From Candidatus Lindowbacteria bacterium RIFCSPLOWO2_12_FULL_62_27 (GTDB lineage Bacteria; Lindowbacteria; 2-12-FULL-62-27): a DNA stretch of 64,000 bases. Under the pieces are notes generated by a model that was not told where the DNA came from, did no database searches, and worked only from the letters and a program-made list of their open reading frames with translations. The stretch lies in assembly GCA_001784175.1 (NCBI GenBank), contig MFPR01000013.1, forward strand, positions 1-64,000, written 5' to 3'. The translations under genes were made by a program, and so were the position numbers. Positions 12,151 through 19,281 of the stretch are shown here, one piece after another. Positions within the stretch are counted from its first letter, which is position 1, and each line of letters starts with the position of its first letter.

Positions 12151-13839
12151 TCCGCCGGGCGCGTCCGCCTCTCCACACCGGCCGCCCAGCCCGCGGACAT
12201 GACCGCGCAGGACCTCGACACGCGCGCCATCGCGGTATTCGCCGTGGGCGTCGACACCAAGGAAGCCGTCTTCATCAGCCGTGTCCGCGTGACGCACCAG
12301 GGCGCCATGCCGGCGGCCCGGATCGAGCAGGCCTTCCTCTACCGCGACGCGGGACCGGCGCCGGCCGCGCTGGACGCGCAGGACACGCTGTTCGCGTCGG
12401 GAACATTCTCCGGCGATGCCGCCGATCTTTCCGGCGCGCCCTTCAAGATCGCCGCGGGCGAAACCGAATCGCTTCTCCTCGTCTACCGTTTCGCCGCCGG
12501 CCTCGCCGAAGGCGACACGTTCCTCGCGCAGATCGCCGCAAACGCCGATCTGACCGGCGCCGGCCTCGTGTCCAACTCGGCGCCGCAGATTACCGGCGCG
12601 CCGCTCGCCTCCGGCGTCTTCACGGTCCGCGCCCGATATCCGGCGGTCGTGTCCGTCAATCCGCCCAACGGCGCCTTCTTCCTGCCGCCGCAGGACGAAA
12701 CCGGGATCCTGCCCCTGCGCGTCAGGTTCAACGTCCCGGTCGATCCCGCCAGCGTGACGACTTCGACGGTCCGCCTCCTCGACGCCAACGGCATCAGCCG
12801 GACCGACTCCGTCTTCTTCGAGGACAGCCGGACGGTGCGGATCACGGCCGTGTACGCGGACACCGAATGGCCCTACGGCGCTGACTTCTCGATTCGCGTC
12901 AGCACCTCCGTCAAGGACGAGGACGCGCCGGCCGACTCGGTCCAGACCGAGTTTGTATCGACCTTCCAGACGCTGCAGAAGGCCGAGGCCGAGCAGATCG
13001 TGGTGTCCTCCGACAGCAAGGCGACCCTGAAGATCGATTCGGGAGACATCGACCCGTCCGTCAAGGGCATCGTGGTGACGGTCGTCATCCCGACTTCGGA
13101 CGACACCGTCCTCGGCCGGGCCCTCAACGCCGTCAAGTCCAACCCTTATCTTGAAATGCTGCCCGAGGAATTCGCGATTTACGATTACAAGATCCGCAAG
13201 CGCGACACCAACGACACGCGGGCGCTCGTGAAGCTCTCCGAATCCGAATTCCGCAATCCCGTCGACGTCGTCATGACCGTCCGGAAGCCCACCGCCTACC
13301 TCGAGGTCAAGGGCACACCGCTCAGCTTCCGGCATCTGAAACTCGCGCATTACAACGAGGAGTCCGGGCTCTGGGAAGTCATCGAAGGCGCGACCCTCGA
13401 GGACCACGGAAACACCGTCGCGATCAAGGGGCCGACCAAGACCTTCTCCCTCTTCGGCGTCTTCTTCGCTTTCGCGCCGACCTCCGTGGGAGAAACCTTC
13501 AAGTCGTTCCCGAACCCGGCCGATCCGTTTACTACCTACACCAACGCGGCCGGCCAGTCCTGGCAGGGATTCCAGTTCGGGTGGAACATGCCGAAGGCCG
13601 GCGTCGTCACGATCCGCATCTTCGACTTCGCCGGCCAGGAGGTCCGCACGATCGGGCCGACCGCCTACGCGGCCGGCAACCTGTTCGGCGACAACGCGAC
13701 GCTGGCCGCGCGCGTGTGGGACGGCCGCAACGGCCGCGGCCAGGTGGTGCTCAATGGCGCTTACTTCGTGTTCGTGGAAATCCGCTACAACGACGGCACC
13801 GTCGAGCGGGCCACGGACAGAATCGCGGTGGTGAAATGA
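1..13839 (+). CDS. Giant fibronectin-III-like repeat surface protein (5' end outside window)
   Basis: The frame is open from base 1 and ends at TGA 13837-13839, giving about 4612 visible residues; the true start lies upstream. Up to about base 12150 it consists of about 41 tandem modules of about 99 residues. Each begins with a PADGHET-type motif and contains NDTYYWRVRAIDDLGN, the strand pattern typical of FnIII-like beta sandwiches. Four positions hold a variant pair of modules (from about 2105, 7150, 10110 and 11280). A non-repeat region follows, then a bacterial Ig-like segment (about 12640-12970), and the C-terminus (about 13490-13839) resembles a FlgD-Ig/type-IX sorting domain, with WDGRNGRGQ and NGAYFVFVEI. 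I infer a secreted or cell-surface adhesin or stalk protein. The signal peptide is off-window. The stop overlaps the start of the PorV-like gene, suggesting co-expression. The exact function is unknown. Confidence 0.9.
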   Translation, partial: RGFVTDTQAGVVTLSQPADGHETAAINFYVSWQATADSVGIANYAVEVDKSTAFTTMIFTDTVAGGVTADRVTGLYNDTYYWRVRAIDDLGNGGAYSAARGFVTDTLVAAVTLSQPADGHETTATTVPVSWTAVTDSVGIANYAVEVARNTTFTTMVFTDTVAGGVTADTVTGLYNDTYYWRVRVIDDLGNSGVYSATRGFMTDTLVHAVTLSQPADGHETTATTVSVGWTAVMDSVGISNYAVEVAKNTTFTTMVFIDTVAGGVTADTVTGLYNDTYYWRVRVIDDLGNSGVYSATRGFMTDTLVHAVTLSQPADGHETAAINLYVSWQAAADSVGIANYAVEVDKSTAFTTMIFADTVAGGVTSDSVTGLYNDTYYWRVRATDDLGNNGAYSATRGFVTDTRVNAVTLSQPADGHETTVATVPVSWTAVTDSVGIANYAVEVAKNTTFTTMVFTDTVAGGVTSDTVTGLYNDTYYWRVRAIDDLGNSGVHSATRGFVTDTQVAAVTLSQPADGHETTAIDVRLSWQAPADSVGIANYAVEVSKSTSFTSMVFTDTVSGGVTADTVTGLYNDTYHWRVRAIDDLGNSGTYSSARGFVTDTQVAAVTPAQPADGHETAVIDIQVSWSAVADSVGIANYAVEVSKSTSFTTMTFTDTVDGARGSDTVTGLYNDTYYWRVRAIDDLGNSGAYSTARGLMVDTAVRKVTLADPPPGSVTADTTPTLTWTAITDSAGVDSFAIEVSTTTGFTALSFADTVDGPLTSGAVTPGLVTDTYYWRVRAFDVLGNAGAWSDSFRLRIDTVQTSITLIGPADGHETNAAAARFVWAGANADTYTWQLSKSSAFSTLVDAVAGTTVTSMNRPMPDPDTFYWLVIAQGLTGYDTSAARGILLDTSAGQPALLQPAEGHETSNATPQVTWSAVSDSVGIDSYALEVSRNTAFTAMSFADTVDGGLTNDTLTGLYNDTYYWRVRVVDDLGNIGIHSSIRGFVVDTHVNTVALSQPADGHETTNVSVGVSWAALTDSVGIDSYVIEASKTIAFTTTVFADTTDGTSTADTITGLYNDTYYWRVHAIDDLGNAGAASAPRGFVTDTLIDAVTLLLPADGHETRAVNFRLSWNAVPDSVGIDSYAIEASKTGAFTTTVFSDTTDGTNTTDTITGLYNDTYYWRVRAIDDLGNGGAYSAARGFLIDTGVSQVTVTQPADGHETTVSSLEVGWAAITADSSGIDSYVLEASKSSAFGVVIFADTVDGVRLSDTLAGLYNDTYFWRVRAVDHLGNLGAFSAARGFVTDTLVGQVSLLLPADGHETAVAQPGVQWTALPDSVGIDSYAVEVSKSLAFSPVVLADTLDGSSTMDTLPGLQNDTYFWRVRAIDDLGNAGAYSAARGLIHDSLAGAVTPVSPADGHETTATSVVVSWSALSDSVGIATYAVEASRGSAFTSLAFAETVAGSRTSDTLATLYNDTYYWRVRATDGLGNNGAYSAARGFVVDTAVAVVTLSAPADGHETTASEILLRWASVSDSVGIDSYAVEASRNAAFTNMVFTDTVDVALTSDTVTGLYNDTCFWRVRAIDDLSNAGAYSTTHGFVTDTIVNQVALLLPADGHETSTVNFRLSWIAVSDSVGVDSYALEISKISSFTPMAYADTVDGVTITDTFTGLYNDTYFWRVRAVDDLGNGGVYSAARGVLIDTAVSQVTVAAPADGHETTAVAVVLSWIAVASDSSGIDSYVVEVAKQIGFDTTVFADTVRASILADTITGLYNDTYHWRVRVIDHVGNLGVFSITRGFLVDTAVAAVSLLLPADGHETSATEFRLRWSAVSDSAGVDSYALEISKSTAFAPVTYADTVDGSATDDTITGVSNDTYFWRVRAIDDLGNGGAYSAIRGFIADTLVQTAVALAPADGHETTAGQVVVSWSAVPDSVGIASYAVEASKSAAFSTLAFSDTVAGGLTSDTVTGLSNDTYYWRVRVTDDLGNGGAYSTARGFVVDTTAAQVSALAPANGHETTATAIVLSWSAVPADSVGIDSYAVEAARNAAFTAMVFADTVDQALTADTVTGLYNDMYYWRVRAVDGLGNAGAASTPRGFVVDTQAAQVSLSLPSDGHETTATSFLVSWAAVADSVGIDSYALEVSKSAAFGSIAYADTVGGTSLADTIGALDNDTYFWRVRAIDDLGNVGAHSAVRGFLVDTAVAQVALLSPADAHETTAGALTLSWSAIAADSVGVDSYIVEVAKTPAFATTIFADTVDGSLTSDAVTGLYNDTYYWRVRAIDEVGNAGVHSAPRGLMTDTLVQTVSLVAPADGHETTATPISLAWAALSDSVGVDSFAVEVSKNASFTSIVFVDTVDGQALSDTVTGLYNDTYFWRVRAVDDLGNGGAYSATRGFLVDTAVAKVTLVSPPAGTLTGDTTPTLVWNAVTDSAGVDSYALEVSTSSAFAAITFADTVDAALTADTAAPGLDSNTYHWRVRAIDDLGNVGAPSDSLHFRIDTTPTLVTLLSPAAGHETNAVTVRFEWIATSVDTYTWQLSKSPAFSTIVDSAPDTTATTVVRVLSHEDTLYWRVIGLGIGGSDTTAARGILLDTGVAVAVAATPADAHETSAAVPGVGWQALADSVGIDSYAVEVSKSTAFTNVVFADTVDGVRVSDTIPGLHNDTYFWRVRAIDDLGNAGAYSAARGFLVDTVVSQVAAVAPADAHETASGMITVGWTAIADSVGIDSYAVETAKTSAFATTVFADTVDGSQTADTLTGLYNDTHYWRVRAIDDLGNAGAASAARGFLVDTAVTQVALASPADAHETTVTSVVLQVSAVTDSVGIDSYVFEASKTPAFSAIVLADTVDGAVTADTIAGLYNDTYYWRARAVDDLGNAGAYSTVRGFLVDTAVAQVALVAPADGHETANASPVLSWSAVPDSVGIDSYVIEASKTGVFTTTVFADTTDGTNTADTITGLYNDTYFWRVRAIDDLGNAGAYSATRGFLIDTLVSQVSLLLPADGHETTAATFQVRWSAVTADSAGIDSYAIEISRTAAFTALTLADTLDAALTSDTAAGLDNDSYFWRVRAIDNLGNAGAYSAARGFVVDTRTGQPALVAPADAHETSAGSLLVQWAALADSVGIDSFAVEVSRNTAFTALAVADTLAGDATTDTLAGLSSDTYYWRVRAIDDLGNAGAYSAARGFLIDTLAAQVTLAAPADAHETRATTLVLTWNAVADSVGIDSYVIEASKTGVFTTTVFADTTDGTNTADTITGLYNDTYFWRVRAVDDLGNAGAHSASRGFLVDTAVDQVATISPANAHETSVAAVTVRWSALTADSVGVDSYAVEVSRNSAFAPLVFDDTVDAAFASDTVTGLYNDTYFWRVHAVDHLGNGGAYSATAGFLVDTAAARVSLVSPATGSVTSDTTPAFTWNTVADSVGVDSYVIEVSAGPAFATIAYADTEDGAAGADTVTPGLNPGLYYWRVSTVDDLGNRSVPSDSFTLLVDTALPVIALLKPSSGHETNTPAILFEWMGDNAETYTWQLSNTIGFSAVLDSVVDTIGTSVVRTLPAQDTFYWRVIAKSIVGLVDTSTVRGFVLDTSVAQIASSLPADGHETSNAAPRVSWLAVSDSVGIDSYAIEASKTAAFAAIVFADTIDGALTADTITGLHNDTYFWRARAIDDLGNGGAYSAARGFVLDTFTAAVSATAPADAHETSNATPTVSWLAVPDSVGIDSYAIEASKTAAFAVLVFADTIDGALTSGTITGLHNDTYFWRVRAIDDLGNAGAHSQARAFLVDDTAAKVSLASPASGTITGDTTPSLAWTAVTDSVGIDSYALELSAGPAFSTLAFADTVDGARTSDTVLPGLPMDTYFWRVRAIDDLGNRGPASDSFVIRVDTSPTLVTLVRPAAGHETRAATVRFEWTALNADTYTWQLSRTAAFTALADFVTDTTDTFLVRTLPGEDTFFWRVIGLGVGGYDTASARGLLLDTSTRQVTLLAPGDGHETFNALVVASWTAPADSVGIDTYALEVSRSQAFSPLTFTDTVDASMTSATLLGLYNDTYYWRVRAIDLLGNEGAFSAARKIVTLDTSAGRVRLSTPAAQPADMTAQDLDTRAIAVFAVGVDTKEAVFISRVRVTHQGAMPAARIEQAFLYRDAGPAPAALDAQDTLFASGTFSGDAADLSGAPFKIAAGETESLLLVYRFAAGLAEGDTFLAQIAANADLTGAGLVSNSAPQITGAPLASGVFTVRARYPAVVSVNPPNGAFFLPPQDETGILPLRVRFNVPVDPASVTTSTVRLLDANGISRTDSVFFEDSRTVRITAVYADTEWPYGADFSIRVSTSVKDEDAPADSVQTEFVSTFQTLQKAEAEQIVVSSDSKATLKIDSGDIDPSVKGIVVTVVIPTSDDTVLGRALNAVKSNPYLEMLPEEFAIYDYKIRKRDTNDTRALVKLSESEFRNPVDVVMTVRKPTAYLEVKGTPLSFRHLKLAHYNEESGLWEVIEGATLEDHGNTVAIKGPTKTFSLFGVFFAFAPTSVGETFKSFPNPADPFTTYTNAAGQSWQGFQFGWNMPKAGVVTIRIFDFAGQEVRTIGPTAYAAGNLFGDNATLAARVWDGRNGRGQVVLNGAYFVFVEIRYNDGTVERATDRIAVVK

Positions 13840-16800
13840 GTAGCTCGATGCGGTTCCGCCGGATCCTGATCGCGGCCCTCGGTCTCGGCCTCGCCGTCCT
13901 CTCCGTCCGCCCGCCCGTTGCGCTGGCCGGTGCCCAGTCCGGCGGCGTGGTCGATCCCAGCGCGGTCCTCGGATTCGGCACGCGCGCCGGCGCCATGGGC
14001 AACGCCTTCGTCGCGCTCGGGGACGACGCCACGGCTGTCTTCTGGAACCCCGCCGCGCTCGATCTCAGCCGCCGCAAGGAAATCTTCGGCCAGTACTCGC
14101 AGGCATTCTTCGACAAATCATCCTACAACCTCGTCGCCTACAAGCATCCGCTCGGGCGCTTTGGCACCGTCGGCGGAGGCCTCATCATCGAGGGCGTCCA
14201 GGACCTGACCCGGCGCGACGTCAACGCGGCCAACATCGGAAACTTCAACGTCAACAAGACCAATCTCATGTTCAGCTATGGCAAAGAAGTGGTCGAAGGC
14301 TTCTATCTCGGCTCGACCCTCCGCGTCCTCCGCCAGCAGATCGCCGAGTTCTCCGGCACAGGCGTCGGCCTCGACGTCGGAACGCTCTACCGCTTCACCA
14401 ACCGCTACGTCGAATACAGCCGCGCGTATCTCCGGCTCGCGCGCGAGCAGATCCGCCAGGACGCCGAACGCGAGTTCTCGCTCGGCCGGCGCGCAAACGA
14501 GAGCGGCCACTCCAACGGCCACGCGATGGCCGAGTTCCTCAAGACCCACGGTCAGAACGGCGCACTGCGCGATCTGCGCCTGTGGTTCGACGAGGGCGTC
14601 AAACTTTACGACGCCGGTCGCATCAAGGACGCCGTGCCCTTCTTCGAGGCTGTCATTCGCAACGCGCGCGCCAACCTCCTGACCGACCGGCTCGCGCTCG
14701 GACTCAATATTCAAAACCTCCTGCGGCCGTCCCTCAAGCTCAAGAGCACGGCCGACCGCGTGCCGACCATCTTCAAGTTCGGCAGCGCCTACCGGATCGC
14801 CGACTGGTTCAACCTTGCGCTCGATCTCGACGTGCCGTCCAAAGGCGACCACCGCGTCCACTTCGGCGCCGAATGGAAACCCATCGAGTGGCTCGCGGTC
14901 CGCGCCGGGCTTGACCACAAGGACCCGACCTTCGGGTTCGGGTTCCGGTACCAGGACCTCAAGATCGACTACTCCTTCACGCCGTCCGACGACCTCGACA
15001 ACGACTTCCAGCGCGTCGGCATCTCGTACGAGTTCGGCAAATCTCACGGCGATGTCGCGGTTGAGCGCATCCAGCGCGGCCTCACGCTCCAGTCACGCAG
15101 GGAATACTCGTCCGCCAGGCAGGAATGGGAAAGCGCGCAGAAACTCCAGCCGACCAATCCGCTGCCCCGCCGATACATCCAGGAGACCGAAGAGGCCTAT
15201 CGCAAGAACGTCACCGAACCGTGGTCGGCCGCCGAACGGCTCGTCGCCGCGGGCCGGCTCTCGGAGGCGCATCCGATCCTGCAGGCCATCCTCACGTTCG
15301 ACCCGGCATTCGATCCGGCCCTCAAGGCGATGGGGTCCCTCAAGGCTGCCGTTCCGGCCTACGCCGAGTCCCACTTCAACGCCGGCTACCTGAAATATCT
15401 CCAGAACGATTATGTCTCCGCCCTCGAAGAGATGACCCACGTCCTCTTCTTCGTGCCCGAGCACGCCTCCGCCCGGCAGTATCGCGACGCCGCTCGAAAA
15501 CGCTCGGACGAGGAGGCCGGCCGCGCGGCCACGCGCGAACTCTTTGACGACGCCGTCCGGTCGTACCGCGCCGGCCGCTGGCCCGACGCGCTCTCGCGAT
15601 TCCAGGCGGTCCTCCGCCGCGATCCGACCCACGCCTCGGCCGGCGGATTCCTCGACCAGATCGCGCAGTTCCAGGCCGCGGACTTCAGCCCCGAGGAGAG
15701 AAAACTCGAATCGGACCGATTCTTCCGAATCGCACAGGCCGACTTCCTCGACGATCACACCATCGAAGCCGAACAGGCCGTGTCCAACAGCCTCTCCCTC
15801 TGGCCGGACAACGCCGACGCGCAGAATCTCCTCACGCGCATCGAGGCCATGCAGAACCGCATTCTCCTCGGCGCGCTCCAGGCCGCGGACGAGCGCATGG
15901 ACAGAGGCGACATCGACGCGGCCGTCGCCGGATGGCGGCGGGTCCTCGACAAGTCCCCGCGCAATTTCGACGCCATGCGCAGGCTCGAACGGCACGTGGA
16001 CGACATCCGCGCGTTCGTCGAGGCCAGTCTCCGCCTCGCCGAACGGCTCGAAAAGGACGGCGCGCTGGTCGACGCGCTCAAGCTCTACAACCGCGTCCTC
16101 GCGGTCGATCCCTTCAACGCCGCCGCGGCAGAGCGGCGCGCCGCGGTCCGGCCGGCGATCCTCTCCAAACTCGAGAGGATCTATCAGGACGCCGAGTCGC
16201 TCTACCGCTCGGGAGAGCTTGAAAGGTCCATGGCCCTCCTCTCCGACCTCATGGCCATTGACCCCGATTTGACACAGGCGCGGGACCTCAAGGAGATCGC
16301 ACGCGAGAAATTCGAGCTCAACGTCTCGCTCGTGCGCGTCAAGCGCCTCTACAACGAGGGCCTCGAATTTTTCCGCCAGCGCAACTACGAGCAGGCCGTC
16401 GCCACATGGCGGCAGATCGTCGCCCAGCCGACCGACCTGCCCGAGGTCCGGGACCTCGCGCAGGAGGCCGCCGCGCGGATCGCCGAGGCTGTCCGCGAGG
16501 CCGAACGCGAGCGCGCCGCGTCCTTCTACGACGAATATCTCCGCCGCGGCGACGCCTTCCTCGCCGAGGGCCGGGATGTCGAGGCGCTGGAGGCGTTCAA
16601 GTCCGCTCAGGAGCTTCAGCCCGAAAATGTCAGCATCCAGTGGCGGATCGCGACGGCCAAAAAATCCGTCGAGGATCGCCTCGCCGCATGGGTCCGCCAG
16701 GGAACGGAGGCCTTCGAACTCGGGCGACTCGACGACGCCGAGTCCCTCTTCCGCGCCGCCGTCCATGTCGATCCGGACCGCGCCGACGCCCTCGCGGGCA

Positions 16801-17324
16801 TCGATCGCGTTCTGGCGGCGCGCAGCGCGGCCGCGGCGGCCGCGGCGCCCCCGGCGCCGGCCGAGGAACCCGCCGCGCCGGTCGAGACGCGCGAGACTCC
16901 GAAACCGCCCGACACCCGCGACCGCATCGACCGCATCCTCGCGCGCGCGGCGGACCTCCGCCGCAAGGCCGCGGCCGTCGAGCAGAGCCGGCCGGACCTC
17001 GCGCTCAGCAGAGCCAAAAACGCGCTCGAGGCCTGCCGCGAAGCCCTCCGGATCGACGCGGCAAACGAAGTCGCCCGGCAGGTGCAGTCGGCCGTCACCG
17101 CCGACATCGCGCGGCTCCAGAAGGTCCTCAAGGAGAAAAACGCGGCTGACATCCAGAAGTTCCTCTACTCCGGCATGGGCCACTACCGCGCCGGCCGGCT
17201 CAACGAAGCCATCGCCGACTGGAACCGCGTCCTGTCCCTCGACGCGGACCACGCGCAGGCCCGCGAGTACATCCGCCGCGCCGAGAAAAAACTCGAATTG
17301 TTGAACGCCCCCGAAGCGCCGTGA
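13836..17324 (+). CDS. PorV/UPF0164-like outer-membrane barrel fused to TPR repeats
   Basis: The start ATG 13836 overlaps the preceding TGA; a second in-frame ATG lies at 13848. The product has 1162 residues. An N-terminal signal peptide (about residues 5-32) is followed by a segment with GFGTRAGAMGNAFVALGDD and ATAVFWNPAAL, the hallmark of PorV/PorQ/UPF0164 outer-membrane barrels, to about residue 395. An amphipathic helical/TPR stretch (about residues 188-285, including FDEGVKLYDAGRIKDAVPFF) is inserted inside the barrel region. From about residue 400 to the end there are many TPR-like helices, broken near residues 995-1030 by an Ala/Pro-rich linker. In type IX systems PorV shuttles cargo to the surface; here the adjoining giant protein is the obvious candidate cargo (inference). 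The TPR part probably faces the periplasm as a protein-binding scaffold. Confidence 0.82.
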   Translation: MSSSMRFRRILIAALGLGLAVLSVRPPVALAGAQSGGVVDPSAVLGFGTRAGAMGNAFVALGDDATAVFWNPAALDLSRRKEIFGQYSQAFFDKSSYNLVAYKHPLGRFGTVGGGLIIEGVQDLTRRDVNAANIGNFNVNKTNLMFSYGKEVVEGFYLGSTLRVLRQQIAEFSGTGVGLDVGTLYRFTNRYVEYSRAYLRLAREQIRQDAEREFSLGRRANESGHSNGHAMAEFLKTHGQNGALRDLRLWFDEGVKLYDAGRIKDAVPFFEAVIRNARANLLTDRLALGLNIQNLLRPSLKLKSTADRVPTIFKFGSAYRIADWFNLALDLDVPSKGDHRVHFGAEWKPIEWLAVRAGLDHKDPTFGFGFRYQDLKIDYSFTPSDDLDNDFQRVGISYEFGKSHGDVAVERIQRGLTLQSRREYSSARQEWESAQKLQPTNPLPRRYIQETEEAYRKNVTEPWSAAERLVAAGRLSEAHPILQAILTFDPAFDPALKAMGSLKAAVPAYAESHFNAGYLKYLQNDYVSALEEMTHVLFFVPEHASARQYRDAARKRSDEEAGRAATRELFDDAVRSYRAGRWPDALSRFQAVLRRDPTHASAGGFLDQIAQFQAADFSPEERKLESDRFFRIAQADFLDDHTIEAEQAVSNSLSLWPDNADAQNLLTRIEAMQNRILLGALQAADERMDRGDIDAAVAGWRRVLDKSPRNFDAMRRLERHVDDIRAFVEASLRLAERLEKDGALVDALKLYNRVLAVDPFNAAAAERRAAVRPAILSKLERIYQDAESLYRSGELERSMALLSDLMAIDPDLTQARDLKEIAREKFELNVSLVRVKRLYNEGLEFFRQRNYEQAVATWRQIVAQPTDLPEVRDLAQEAAARIAEAVREAERERAASFYDEYLRRGDAFLAEGRDVEALEAFKSAQELQPENVSIQWRIATAKKSVEDRLAAWVRQGTEAFELGRLDDAESLFRAAVHVDPDRADALAGIDRVLAARSAAAAAAAPPAPAEEPAAPVETRETPKPPDTRDRIDRILARAADLRRKAAAVEQSRPDLALSRAKNALEACREALRIDAANEVARQVQSAVTADIARLQKVLKEKNAADIQKFLYSGMGHYRAGRLNEAIADWNRVLSLDADHAQAREYIRRAEKKLELLNAPEAP

Positions 17325-17355
17325 TAGGCTCTGATCCAGGAGGTGCGACGACGCC

Positions 17356-18918
17356 ATGCGGCTGCCTTTGAAGGCGAAATTCAGCGGGTTGGTCCTCGGC
17401 CTGGTCATGGTCATCCTCGTCTCCATCTGGACCCTCAGCGTCTATGAGCAGTCCAAGATGGAGCGATCGATCGCCGAACAGCAGCGGTCCACCATGCGGG
17501 ACGAACTCACCAAACGCGCAACCAATATCCTCGCGTTTCTGTCCGCTAACAGCGAGGCCCTCGCTATCGGCGATTACCTCACGGTCGACGCCTTCGTCCG
17601 TGATCTCTCCACGAGCCCCGACATACGGTTTATCCATATCGTCAAGGACGGCCGGCTGATCGTCCCGCTTCAGGACGGCGCGCCGCCCCGGTATCAATTG
17701 CCGCGCGGCGTCAAGCCGGCCGGCGGCGCCATGCACTTCGAAATGGTCGATGGCGCCGGCGTCGATTCCGAGCCGCTCATCATCGTGTCCGGACCCATCG
17801 TCGACAAAACCATCCGGCGCCGTGTCGCGGAGGCCTACGTCGGCATTTCGAGACTGCCCGTGCGCGACGCCATCGAGTCGGCCCAGGCGCGCGTCAAGGA
17901 GTCCGGCCGGATCGCCCGGTACGAGTTCACCTTCGCCACCCTCCTCTTTGCGATCCTCGGCGTGGTCGGGTCCGTCATCCTGGTCGCATTTGTCCTGCGG
18001 CCGATCAACATCCTCACCCGCGGCGCCAAAATCATCGGCCAGGGGAATCTCAACCACGAGGTCGTCGTGCGGACCAATGATGAAATCGGCGACCTCGCGC
18101 ATACCTTCAACGTCATGACTCGCAACCTTCGCGAGGATCAAGTCAAGCTCATCGAAAAACAAAAGCTCGAACAGGAAATAAAAATCGCCATGCAGATCCA
18201 GCAGACCCTCCTCCCCAAGTCGCTCCCCAACGCGCCCGGATACAGTTTCGGCGCCGTCTACGGCGGCGCCCGCGAGGTCAGCGGCGACTATTACGACTTC
18301 CTGGATATCCGGTCCAACGGCCGGCCACGCATCGGTGTCGTGGTCGCCGACGTCGCCGGCAAAGGCATCCCCGGCGCTTTCATGATGGCCGTTACGCGCA
18401 GCATCCTCCGCGCGCAGGCGCCCGTCTCTGATTCCCCCGCGCAGGTCCTCAAACTGACCAACGGCATCCTTCAGCCCGACCTGAAAAAGGGAATGTTTGT
18501 CAGCATGGTCTACGGAATCCTGGACGTTCAATCCGGTCACATGGAATTGAGCAGCGCGGGGCATTGCCCGTCCCTCGTGTACCGCGCCGGCTCCGGCTCG
18601 GTCGAGACGGTGCGCTGCAAGGGCATCGCGCTGGGGATCGGCGCTGCGCAGTTGTTCGAGCGGCGCATTGAATCCAAGACGGTGCCGCTGGCGCCCGGCG
18701 ACATTTTTTTTCAGTACACAGACGGCATTCAACATGCTATGAATATAGAGGAGAACCGTTTTGGGATGGACCGGCTCATGGCCTGTCTTCGCGAGTTCAA
18801 CCCGGGAGACGCCCAGTCCCTGGTGGCCCGCATCCTTGAGCGGATCAACTCATTTACGGCCGGATTTCCGCAGTTCGACGATATCACCATGGTCGCCATC
18901 AAGCGGGACCGGGCATAG
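17356..18918 (+). CDS. Membrane HAMP-PP2C (SpoIIE/RsbU-type) serine phosphatase
   Basis: 520 residues; ATG 17356 has a strong Shine-Dalgarno GGAGGTG at 17339-17345. One membrane helix (about residues 7-29), an extracytoplasmic sensor segment and a second helix (about 193-217) lead into a HAMP linker (about 218-265) and a short coiled coil. The SpoIIE-type PP2C domain (about 270-520) retains its metal-binding signatures: SGDYYDF, VVADVAGKG, FQYTDG and FDDITMV. RsbU-type enzymes dephosphorylate a STAS antagonist protein, and the next gene encodes one, so this is probably the input phosphatase of a partner-switching cascade sensing a periplasmic signal. It lies 31 bases after the PorV-like gene. 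Confidence 0.92.
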   Translation: MRLPLKAKFSGLVLGLVMVILVSIWTLSVYEQSKMERSIAEQQRSTMRDELTKRATNILAFLSANSEALAIGDYLTVDAFVRDLSTSPDIRFIHIVKDGRLIVPLQDGAPPRYQLPRGVKPAGGAMHFEMVDGAGVDSEPLIIVSGPIVDKTIRRRVAEAYVGISRLPVRDAIESAQARVKESGRIARYEFTFATLLFAILGVVGSVILVAFVLRPINILTRGAKIIGQGNLNHEVVVRTNDEIGDLAHTFNVMTRNLREDQVKLIEKQKLEQEIKIAMQIQQTLLPKSLPNAPGYSFGAVYGGAREVSGDYYDFLDIRSNGRPRIGVVVADVAGKGIPGAFMMAVTRSILRAQAPVSDSPAQVLKLTNGILQPDLKKGMFVSMVYGILDVQSGHMELSSAGHCPSLVYRAGSGSVETVRCKGIALGIGAAQLFERRIESKTVPLAPGDIFFQYTDGIQHAMNIEENRFGMDRLMACLREFNPGDAQSLVARILERINSFTAGFPQFDDITMVAIKRDRA

Positions 18919-18933
18919 GAGCGAGGTGTAAAC

Positions 18934-19281
18934 ATGGAATTCAAAGTGGAGGTCGGGCCGGCGTCCTGGAAGCCGGACATCACCGTCATCAAACTCTTTG
19001 GATCCGTCGACGCCCAGACCGCGCCGCTGTTTGAAAAAGAGGCGATGGCGGCGGTCGGCAAGGGCAAGAAAAAGGTTTTGGTGGATTGCGCCGGTCTCGA
19101 TTTCATTTCCAGCGCGGGCATCGGCGTCTTTATGGTGATCCTGAGCGAAGTCGAGGCCGAGGGATTCCTCAGGGTGATGAATCTTTCCGACGAGGTCTAC
19201 GAATCGTTTGAAATTCTGGGAATCAACGAGGTCATGGAGATCTACAAGGATGAAAAAGACGCCCGGCGCGCCATCGCCTGA
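18934..19281 (+). CDS. STAS-domain anti-sigma factor antagonist (RsbV/SpoIIAA-like)
   Basis: 115 residues, ATG 18934 preceded by GGAGCGAGGTG. It is a single STAS domain with the core DCAGLDFISSAGIGVFMV; the serine pair in FISSAGIG is where family members are phosphorylated by the HATPase kinase and dephosphorylated by the PP2C partner. It lies between the phosphatase gene and the kinase gene, and its 3' end overlaps the kinase start by 32 bases, suggesting translational coupling and controlled stoichiometry. The target of the switch (sigma factor or another effector) is not in the window. Confidence 0.93.
   Translation: MEFKVEVGPASWKPDITVIKLFGSVDAQTAPLFEKEAMAAVGKGKKKVLVDCAGLDFISSAGIGVFMVILSEVEAEGFLRVMNLSDEVYESFEILGINEVMEIYKDEKDARRAIA

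Noticed and set aside
289-13407. Long open frames on the minus strand and other plus frames of the giant gene (some over 600 codons)
   Set aside because: They mirror the 297-bp repeat and GC-rich codon bias of the coding strand, are arginine-rich and match no protein family.
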